A stretch of 6,130 nucleotides of DNA from Nitrospirota bacterium (GTDB lineage Bacteria; Nitrospirota_A; Leptospirillia; Leptospirillales; Leptospirillaceae): assembly GCA_027415455.1 (NCBI GenBank), contig DAIBSV010000106.1, positions 1 to 6,130 on the forward strand. Reading direction: 5' to 3'. The position numbers were made by a program, and so were the translations under genes. Below the pieces are notes generated by a model. It searched no databases and was not told the DNA's origin. It worked only from the letters and a program-made list of their open reading frames with translations. Shown here piece by piece: positions 1-4,724 of the stretch; positions within the stretch are counted from its first letter, which is position 1; every line of letters starts with the position of its first letter.

Positions 1-251
1 GTGGGTTGGTGTCGGGCAAAAAGACTGGCCACCGCCTTGCGGTCCCGGATGTCTCCCTGGACGAAAACGTGGTCGGAATCATCTTTGAGTTCGTCAAGGT
101 TGGCAAGGTTGCCGGCATAGGTGAGCGCATCGTAGGTCACGATGCGGGCCCGATTCTGTCTCCGGACCATCCGGACGAAATTTGAACCGATGAAGCCGGC
201 TCCCCCCGTGACGATCCAGCATTCGGACTTCGCATTCTTTTTCGTCGCCAA
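1..251 (-). CDS. rmlB: dTDP-glucose 4,6-dehydratase, N-terminal part (cut by left edge)
   Basis: The protein converts dTDP-glucose to dTDP-4-keto-6-deoxyglucose, the second step of dTDP-L-rhamnose synthesis, in the cytoplasm. Only the first 83 codons are present; the rest lies beyond position 1. Reading the complement gives the NAD-binding glycine motif VTGGAGFIGSNFVR at residues 14-27, then DALTYAGNL (41-49) and GDIRD (66-70). This order and wording is characteristic of RmlB within the extended short-chain dehydrogenase family; a nucleotide-sugar epimerase relative is the main alternative. The start is a TTG at 251-249. It is chosen because AAGGAGG lies four bases upstream and because the reading gives a short lead into the Rossmann strand; I see no competing ATG with a ribosome binding site. 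The gene is divergent from argA, with 143 bp between the two starts. Confidence 0.9.
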   Translation of the reverse strand, partial: MATKKNAKSECWIVTGGAGFIGSNFVRMVRRQNRARIVTYDALTYAGNLANLDELKDDSDHVFVQGDIRDRKAVASLFARHQP

Positions 252-300
252 CGTTCCTCCTTGAAGGCCCGGTTGTTTTTTCAGAGAAATCGATGGCCCC

Positions 301-329
301 ATCATAGCCGATTCGGAGCGGGATGAACA
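301..329 (-). promoter_or_regulatory. candidate sigma-70-type promoter for rmlB
   Basis: On the minus strand a TATGAT hexamer (306-301) matches the -10 consensus at five of six positions. It lies about 50 bases upstream of the rmlB TTG. Seventeen bases further upstream the -35 position reads TGTTCA (329-324), which is a poor match. The position suits a short leader, but the weak -35 means this is a pattern match only. Confidence 0.3.
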
Positions 330-394
330 GATTTTGATCGTGTCTGCAGGGACTGTTGAAGAGACGTATGCTTTTGTCCGTTTGAAGGAGTTCC

Positions 395-1789
395 ATGCAA
401 AAAGGTATGATCGGGAGAGGAGTTTCAGTCAAAGGTCGGACGGAAGAGGGGATGGGGATGGCTGAGAGGGAAAGAAACGAAGAAGTCCCGGGAAAGAACG
501 GCGCCGGGTATGTGGAGTGGTTTCGGGAGGCCTCTCCCTACATCCACCAATTTCGGGGGGAGACCTTTGTCCTCCTGCTGGACGGCGATCTTCTGAGAGA
601 GGGTGGCATGGGCGCCCTGGCTCATGATATCGCTCTTCTGTCGAGCCTCGGGATCCGGCTCGTTCTTGTCTTCGGGGCCAGTCCCCAGATCGATGCCAGC
701 CTCGAATTCCGGGCTGTCGAAACCACGCGTGTCGGAAAACGCCGCATCACCCCTCCGGAGGCGTTGGGCTTGCTCATGGAATCGGTGGGACGAATCCGGT
801 TCGAGATCGAAGCCGCCCTCTCCCAGGGGACCGACGGGACACCCATGGGGGGGGCCCGGATCCGCGTGGTTTCCGGAAACTTCGTCATCGGGAGACCCTT
901 GGGGGTCATCGACGGGGTCGACTTCCTGTACACCGGGACGGTACGCCGGATCGAGTCCGAAGCGATCCGGCACCATCTGGACCAGGGAGACGTGGTTCTG
1001 CTGTCGCCCCTCGCCTTTTCGCCGACCGGGGAAATCTTTAATGTCCTGTCATTCGAGGTGGCCTCCAGGGCCGCGGTCGCGGTAGGGGCCTCGAAACTCA
1101 TTTTGCTCGCTCTGTCCCCCGAGATCAGAAACGAGAGGGGAGAGCCCCTGAGACAGCTGGTCCTTCCGGAGGCAAGGGCCCGGGAAGCGACATCTCCCCT
1201 TCCGCTCTCGGTCCTTTACGAAGCCCTGGACCAAGGGGTTCCCCGCCTCCATCTTCTTGACGGCAAGAAGGACGGGGCGCTTTTGCTGGAGCTCTTCACG
1301 CGGGACGGGATCGGTACGCTTGTGTCTCGGGATCCGTTCGAGCATATTCGGCCGGCCGTCCTCGACGATTTGGTCGACATTCTGGGGATCATCCGTCCCC
1401 TCGAAGCCGGAGGCATTCTCGTCCGCAGGCCCCGGGAGCGTCTCGAGATGGAGCTTTCGCACTTTACGGTGACCTGTCGGGACCGGACGGTGATCGGATG
1501 CGTCTCCCTCACGCCCTATCCTGCCTCGTCCATGGCGGAGATGGCCTGTCTGGCCATTCTTCCGGAATACCAGGGAGCGGGACGCGGGGAGCAGCTTCTG
1601 GCCTGGTGTCGGGCCGAGTCGAAACGACTGGGTCTCAAGAAGATATTTGTCCTGACCACCCAGTCTCCCCGGTGGTTCATGGAGCGGGGATTCGTTCCGG
1701 CGAGCCCGGAGATCCTCCCGCCAGACCGAAAAATGCTTTATGATCCGGACCGCAAGAGCCAGGTCCTGGTCTCCGAGGTCGGTCCCTGA
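395..1789 (+). CDS. argA: Amino-acid N-acetyltransferase (N-acetylglutamate synthase), two-domain ArgA type
   Basis: The enzyme acetylates glutamate with acetyl-CoA, the first committed step of arginine biosynthesis, in the cytoplasm. The 464-residue product follows the E. coli ArgA architecture (443 aa) end to end. An amino-acid-kinase-like domain spans about residues 50-265 (SLGIRLVLVFGASPQID at 84-100, VVSGNFVIGRPLG at 158-170, GTVRRI at 181-186). A GNAT domain covers about 318-464. The linker contains LFTRDGIGT (300-308) and the GNAT domain opens with IRPAVLDDLVDILGIIRPLE. The acetyl-CoA pyrophosphate loop is QGAGRG at 393-398, the canonical Q-x-x-G-x-G form. LKKIFVLTTQSPRWFMERGF and the DRKSQVLV tail also match ArgA. 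In this family the kinase-like domain carries arginine feedback control. The ATG at 395 has AAGGAG four bases upstream. In-frame ATGs at 452 and 458 would give 445 or 443 aa, closer to E. coli, so the first 19-21 residues are uncertain. It is monocistronic, convergent with the cytochrome gene. Confidence 0.94.
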   Translation: MQKGMIGRGVSVKGRTEEGMGMAERERNEEVPGKNGAGYVEWFREASPYIHQFRGETFVLLLDGDLLREGGMGALAHDIALLSSLGIRLVLVFGASPQIDASLEFRAVETTRVGKRRITPPEALGLLMESVGRIRFEIEAALSQGTDGTPMGGARIRVVSGNFVIGRPLGVIDGVDFLYTGTVRRIESEAIRHHLDQGDVVLLSPLAFSPTGEIFNVLSFEVASRAAVAVGASKLILLALSPEIRNERGEPLRQLVLPEARAREATSPLPLSVLYEALDQGVPRLHLLDGKKDGALLLELFTRDGIGTLVSRDPFEHIRPAVLDDLVDILGIIRPLEAGGILVRRPRERLEMELSHFTVTCRDRTVIGCVSLTPYPASSMAEMACLAILPEYQGAGRGEQLLAWCRAESKRLGLKKIFVLTTQSPRWFMERGFVPASPEILPPDRKMLYDPDRKSQVLVSEVGP

Positions 1790-1820
1790 CCCGACCGGAG
1801 GGGGGCCGGGTCGGGGGACC
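1781..1820. terminator. GC-rich hairpin between convergent argA and cytochrome c genes
   Basis: CCCGACCGG (1790-1798) can pair with CCGGGTCGGG (1806-1815), giving nine base pairs with one bulged G and a seven-base loop. GGTCCC (1781-1786) and GGGACC (1815-1820) can extend the stem across a small bulge. The hairpin begins inside the last argA codons and ends 15 bases before the stop of the opposing cytochrome gene. On the plus strand GTGAATTTTC follows, a short T-run rather than a strong one. A shared terminator for both convergent genes is the natural reading, but the tail is weak. Confidence 0.5.
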
Positions 1821-1835
1821 GTGAATTTTCGGGAT

Positions 1836-2216
1836 CTACTTTTTGAGGAAGGTGCGCTCGTAGGAGAGAACGTCCCGGATCTGCTGGGGGTCGATGACAT
1901 CCCAGAAGGCGGGCATGATTTTTCGTCCGCGACGGATGACGTGGATGTAAAAGGCCTCGTCTCCCATCTGCCAGGTTTTGGGGTCGGTGAAATTGGCGGG
2001 TTTTTCCATGAGGGCCGGGGCGGCCACGCCGTTTCCGTCTCCCTTGACCCCATGGCACTGGATGCAGAGTCCCTGATAGATCTTTTTGCCTCGGACGGGA
2101 TCCCCGGTCGCTCCCGATGCGACGGGAATGGATGACAGGGTGACCGTCACGGCCAGGATGAATCCGGTCAGGGAAATGACTCCCGATTTTCCATGTCTAG
2201 AGAACAGTGGCCCCAA
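1836..2216 (-). CDS. Exported monohaem class I cytochrome c
   Basis: This is a small periplasmic electron carrier of 126 aa. A basic N-terminus (RHGK) and a hydrophobic stretch at about 13-34 form a signal peptide. Cleavage is likely after VASGA near residue 36, leaving about 90 mature residues. The haem-binding motif is CIQCH (Cys51, Cys54, His55), followed by GVKGDGNG as in many diheme-subunit and c5/c553-like domains. Met101 in KIMPAFW is the likely sixth haem ligand, and the C-terminal helix is DPQQIRDVLSYERTFLKK, the usual last helix of class I cytochromes. Translation starts at a TTG (2216-2214); AAGGAG lies seven bases upstream and no in-frame ATG is available before the signal peptide. 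No oxidase, reductase or cytochrome-maturation gene lies beside it, so its redox partners cannot be inferred. Confidence 0.9.
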   Translation of the reverse strand: MGPLFSRHGKSGVISLTGFILAVTVTLSSIPVASGATGDPVRGKKIYQGLCIQCHGVKGDGNGVAAPALMEKPANFTDPKTWQMGDEAFYIHVIRRGRKIMPAFWDVIDPQQIRDVLSYERTFLKK

Positions 2217-2262
2217 GGTTCTTCTCCTTCCGTATTGTTAAGGTCGAGAGCAGGTCGGACTA

Positions 2263-2292
2263 TTTATACTCTTTTCCCCTTCAAGATAACAA
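2263..2292 (-). promoter_or_regulatory. candidate sigma-70-type promoter for the cytochrome c gene
   Basis: On the minus strand TTGTTA (2292-2287) and TATAAA (2268-2263) are separated by 18 bases. Both hexamers are good matches to -35 and -10 consensus. The -10 lies about 46 bases upstream of the TTG start at 2216, leaving room for the ribosome binding site. It is the clearest promoter-like pair in the 2217-2454 gap, where I see no convincing gene. A promoter for the divergent radical SAM gene should be in the same gap, but I could not identify a good match. Confidence 0.5.
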
Positions 2293-2454
2293 GGATGGCT
2301 CTTTTCCGAAGGTTTGTCATGGAGGGACGGTTCCTGAAGGTTGCTTCCGGGACAAGATCGAGCCATTGGACGATCGCTGGCTGGAGGCGGAAATGTTAAG
2401 GATGGGACCGGTGAATTGTTTTGATGGCTGTATTACCATCGGGCGAGGACGAGC

Positions 2455-3534
2455 ATGAGCCGGAAACCTCCGACACCCCGGGGCCGTGGAGCCCTCTCGC
2501 TTCCAGACAACCGGTATGAAAAGGAAACCCGGGAGATCATGCCGGAGGCGATGGGGGAAGCCCCTCCATCCTCGAACGACACCGTGATTCTTCCGGATAC
2601 GGCCCGATCCGTCCTGTGCGAAAACGACTCTCCGGATGTGGGGTTCTCCCGCTCACTGAATCCCTACCGGGGGTGCGAGCACGGGTGTATCTACTGCTTT
2701 GCCCGGCCGACCCATGCCTATCTCGGCCTGTCTCCTGGGCTGGACTTCGAGCGGCGGATCTTTTTCAAGAAGGATGCGGCGGTTCTTCTCGAGCAGGAAC
2801 TGAGAAAGAAGTCTTACCGATGCGAGCCGATCGCCTTGGGAATCAATACCGACTCTTACCAGCCGGCCGAAGAGAAGCTCGGTGTCACCCGGTCGATTCT
2901 TCAGGTGATGCTTCGCGCACGACATCCTCTGACAATCGTCACGAAGTCGGCCCTCATCGAACGGGACCTCGACCTCCTGACCGCCCTTTCGGCCCACCGC
3001 TGCATCCAGGTCTTCATCTCTCTTCCGACCCTGAATGAGGATCTTTCCGGAAAGCTCGAGCCCCGGGCCACGCGGCCGATGAGGCGGCTGGAGACCATCG
3101 GCCGCCTGTCTGATGCGGGAATCCCGGTGGGGGTTCTCGCGGCCCCGGTCATCCCGGGTCTCACCGACCACGAACTGGAGGGGATCCTGGGGAGCGCCCG
3201 AAAGGCCGGGGCCCTTTCGGCAGGGTACATTCTGTTGCGTCTCCCTCTCGAAGTGCGTCCGCTCTTTCTCGAATGGCTCTCCCATCATTATCCGGATTCG
3301 GCCAAAAAAGTTGAGCATCGTTTGCGGGAGTTCCATGGGGGAGCCCTCTACGATTCGGAGTTCGGAAGGAGAATGCGGGGAAGCGGCCCGATGGCGGAGC
3401 TTCTCTCGAAACGATTCGAGGTGGCCGCCCGGCGACTGGGTTTCGGTCCGATGCCGGAGCTCGATCCGGCGGGATTTGTCCCCCCCGTTCCGCCTCCAAG
3501 GCGCTCTCGGCTCTTTCCGGATTTCACGCCTTAA
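2455..3534 (+). CDS. PA0069-family radical SAM protein (SplB-like), function unknown
   Basis: The 359-residue protein belongs to the radical SAM superfamily and, by its conserved blocks, to the PA0069/Rv2578c-type family, which has no established reaction. The [4Fe-4S]-binding motif is Cys74-x3-Cys78-x2-Cys81, inside NPYRGCEHGCIYCFARP (69-85), followed by HAYLGLSPGLDFE (87-99). ALGINTDSYQP (127-137), TIVTKS (160-165), LEPRA (201-205) and GIPVGVLAAPVIPGLTDHE (222-240) are the other family blocks around the partial TIM barrel. The N-terminal GRGAL (10-14) is also typical of this family and supports the ATG at 2455, although the upstream ribosome binding site (GAGGAC) is weak. The protein resembles spore photoproduct lyase in cluster wording but lacks sporulation context. 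It stands alone: a divergent cytochrome c upstream and a tRNA downstream give no functional hint. Family assignment is firm; any substrate would be speculation. Confidence 0.93.
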   Translation: MSRKPPTPRGRGALSLPDNRYEKETREIMPEAMGEAPPSSNDTVILPDTARSVLCENDSPDVGFSRSLNPYRGCEHGCIYCFARPTHAYLGLSPGLDFERRIFFKKDAAVLLEQELRKKSYRCEPIALGINTDSYQPAEEKLGVTRSILQVMLRARHPLTIVTKSALIERDLDLLTALSAHRCIQVFISLPTLNEDLSGKLEPRATRPMRRLETIGRLSDAGIPVGVLAAPVIPGLTDHELEGILGSARKAGALSAGYILLRLPLEVRPLFLEWLSHHYPDSAKKVEHRLREFHGGALYDSEFGRRMRGSGPMAELLSKRFEVAARRLGFGPMPELDPAGFVPPVPPPRRSRLFPDFTP

Positions 3535-3562
3535 AAGGAATGGGAATCAATTCTTCAAGGAG

Positions 3563-3582
3563 AAAAAGAGTAAGGCTTTTTT
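3563..3582. repeat. short A/T inverted repeat after the radical SAM gene
   Basis: AAAAAG (3563-3568) and CTTTTT (3576-3581) can form a six-base-pair stem around a seven-base loop, with one further T following on the plus strand. It lies 29 bases past the radical SAM stop and 44 bases downstream of the tRNA on the other strand. The stem is almost all A-T and thermodynamically weak. It could aid termination for either gene, but the evidence is slight. Confidence 0.25.
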
Positions 3583-3625
3583 GATGAAAACAGTTCGTTT
3601 TTATGTCGGGATTCTTGAATGAACA

Positions 3626-3702
3626 TGGTGCGCCTGGCAGGAATCGAACCTGCGACCTGCGGATTCGAAGTCCGACGCTCTATCCTACTGAGCTACAGGC
3701 GC
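3626..3702 (-). tRNA. tRNA-Arg (anticodon UCG)
   Basis: The minus strand folds into a complete 77-nt cloverleaf. The acceptor stem is GCGCCTG/CAGGCGC, the D-stem GCTC/GAGC with G18G19 in a nine-base loop, and the T-arm GCAGG-TTCGATT-CCTGC. Discriminator A73 and an encoded CCA end the gene at 3626. The anticodon loop CTTCGAA places U33 before anticodon UCG, which reads CGA and, through U34, probably other CGN arginine codons. The variable loop is the short AGGTC. The one irregularity is U27 opposite C43 at the top of the anticodon stem. The gene lies 56 bases downstream of ppk2 on the same strand and has no obvious promoter of its own, so cotranscription is possible. Confidence 0.97.
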
Positions 3703-3707
3703 CTTTT

Positions 3708-3746
3708 GGGAAGGATTGATGCTTATCTTATCAGGAACTCCTTCCC
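3708..3746. repeat. perfect 8-bp inverted repeat between ppk2 and tRNA-Arg
   Basis: GGGAAGGA (3708-3715) and TCCTTCCC (3739-3746) are exact reverse complements separated by 23 bases. TGAT and ATCA within the loop can pair as well. On the plus strand the right arm is followed by TTTTCC, so the structure resembles a weak intrinsic terminator for plus-strand readthrough from the radical SAM gene. On the minus strand no T-run follows, so it would not stop ppk2 transcripts in the usual way. It could instead be a processing site between ppk2 and the tRNA. Confidence 0.4.
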
Positions 3747-3758
3747 TTTTCCATGGCT

Positions 3759-4580
3759 TCAGGGCGCAATCATGCCGTTGTCCAGGTAAGAGCGGGAGTA
3801 GAGAAAGACCGTCGTCGGGTCCGGCAAAACCACCGACTCCTTTTTCCCCTTGTAGGTGACCCTCGAAAGAAAATCCCGGATGACATGGATCCGGGCGTGG
3901 TCCTTGTTGTCGGCCCGGACGACGATCCAGGGAGCCATGGCTGAATGGGTTCGCGCGAACATTTGGTTCCTCGCGTTGCTGTAATCCTCCCAGTGCTTCT
4001 GGGCCGCCATGTCGATGGGGCTGATCTTCCATTGCTTGAGAGGATCCTCCTGGCGGCTCAGAAGCCGTTTTTTCTGTTCGTCCCGGTCGATGTCGAGATA
4101 GTATTTGTAGAGACGGATTCTCGACCGAACGATCATCTGTTCGAAGGACGGAACGGTTTCCATGAATTCCTCGTACTGCTCGGATGAGCAGAATCCCATC
4201 ACCCGTTCCACTCCCGCCCTGTTGTACCAGCTCCGGTTCATGAAGACCATCTCCTGGGCTGCCGGGAGATGGGCCACATAGCGCTGGAAATACCACTGGG
4301 ACTGCTCCCGGTCGGAGGGCTTCCCCAAGGCCACGACGCGGGTCTCACGGGGGGAGAGGTGCTCGGTGAAGTGCTTGATCGTCCCGTCCTTTCCGGCGGC
4401 GTCCCGTCCCTCGAAGATGATGAGGACCTTCTCGTTTTCCTTGATCAGATGTTTCTGGAATTTGACGAGTTCGATCTGGGCTTCCCGGAGGTCCTGATGG
4501 TATTGGACCGATTCCGGGGTTGGCTCGGAGGGGAGGTTGATTTTCGGAGATTTCGGGGTTTTGGAATTTTTGGCGCTCAT
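3759..4580 (-). CDS. ppk2: Polyphosphate kinase 2, class I (single domain)
   Basis: PPK2 enzymes transfer phosphate between polyphosphate and nucleotides; the class I type chiefly phosphorylates nucleoside diphosphates such as ADP or GDP. The 273-residue protein is one P-loop kinase domain, the usual length for a one-domain PPK2. Walker A is EGRDAAGKDG (57-66, Lys64), and the second kinase motif is NRSWYNRAGVERVMGFC (115-131). The lid region (about 170-190) has KKRLLSRQEDPLKQWK followed by SPID, and W218 lies in APWIVVRADNKDHAR, all standard PPK2 blocks. The first 25 residues are Lys/Pro/Ser-rich and probably disordered. Residue 115 is Asn where many class I members have Asp. The ATG at 4580 is preceded by AGGAGG four bases upstream. 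Its upstream region is shared with the divergent glycosyltransferase. Class and preferred nucleotide are inferred from motifs. Confidence 0.95.
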   Translation of the reverse strand: MSAKNSKTPKSPKINLPSEPTPESVQYHQDLREAQIELVKFQKHLIKENEKVLIIFEGRDAAGKDGTIKHFTEHLSPRETRVVALGKPSDREQSQWYFQRYVAHLPAAQEMVFMNRSWYNRAGVERVMGFCSSEQYEEFMETVPSFEQMIVRSRIRLYKYYLDIDRDEQKKRLLSRQEDPLKQWKISPIDMAAQKHWEDYSNARNQMFARTHSAMAPWIVVRADNKDHARIHVIRDFLSRVTYKGKKESVVLPDPTTVFLYSRSYLDNGMIAP

Positions 4581-4594
4581 GGGACCTCCTCGGG

Positions 4595-4622
4595 TTGACG
4601 ACCTCTTTTTTCACGTTATCAA
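4595..4622 (+). promoter_or_regulatory. candidate promoter for the glycosyltransferase-LpxH pair
   Basis: TTGACG (4595-4600) matches the -35 consensus at five of six positions. After 16 bases TATCAA (4617-4622) matches -10 at four of six. It would give a leader of roughly 95-115 bases before the glycosyltransferase start. The -35 lies just upstream of the divergent ppk2 ribosome binding site, so the two transcripts would be antisense to each other over their first bases if ppk2 starts further upstream. Pattern match only. Confidence 0.35.
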
Positions 4623-4724
4623 AATCTGACGAAGGAAACACCCATTTTCCCGGATCCTGTCTCGGTTTTGAGATGAATTCTTGAAGAAACTGTCTTTTTC
4701 TCCCGGCAGAATGGCTCCGAAGGC

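Noticed and set aside
1049..2053. A 334-codon minus-strand frame across argA and the cytochrome gene
   Set aside because: It overlaps two well-supported genes and its composition is typical of antisense reading of GC-rich codons.
2207..2458. An 83-codon plus-strand reading frame (and a 68-codon one at 2193-2399) across the cytochrome/radical SAM gap
   Set aside because: It overlaps the cytochrome start on one side and the radical SAM start on the other, has no ribosome binding site at its start, and its product shows no recognisable motif. The gap is better explained as a divergent promoter region.
3584..3622. A 12-codon reading frame starting ATG AAA ACA, with AAGGAG some distance upstream
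   Set aside because: The spacing from AAGGAG to the ATG is over 20 bases, and nothing in the product or context suggests a leader peptide.
3626..3760. tRNA-Arg as an integration (att) site for a mobile element
   Set aside because: No integrase, no duplicated tRNA 3' end and no change in gene style flank it within the window.
4600..4660. A minus-strand -10-like GATAAC upstream of ppk2
   Set aside because: No acceptable -35 hexamer lies at 16-18 bases, so I do not call a ppk2 promoter.
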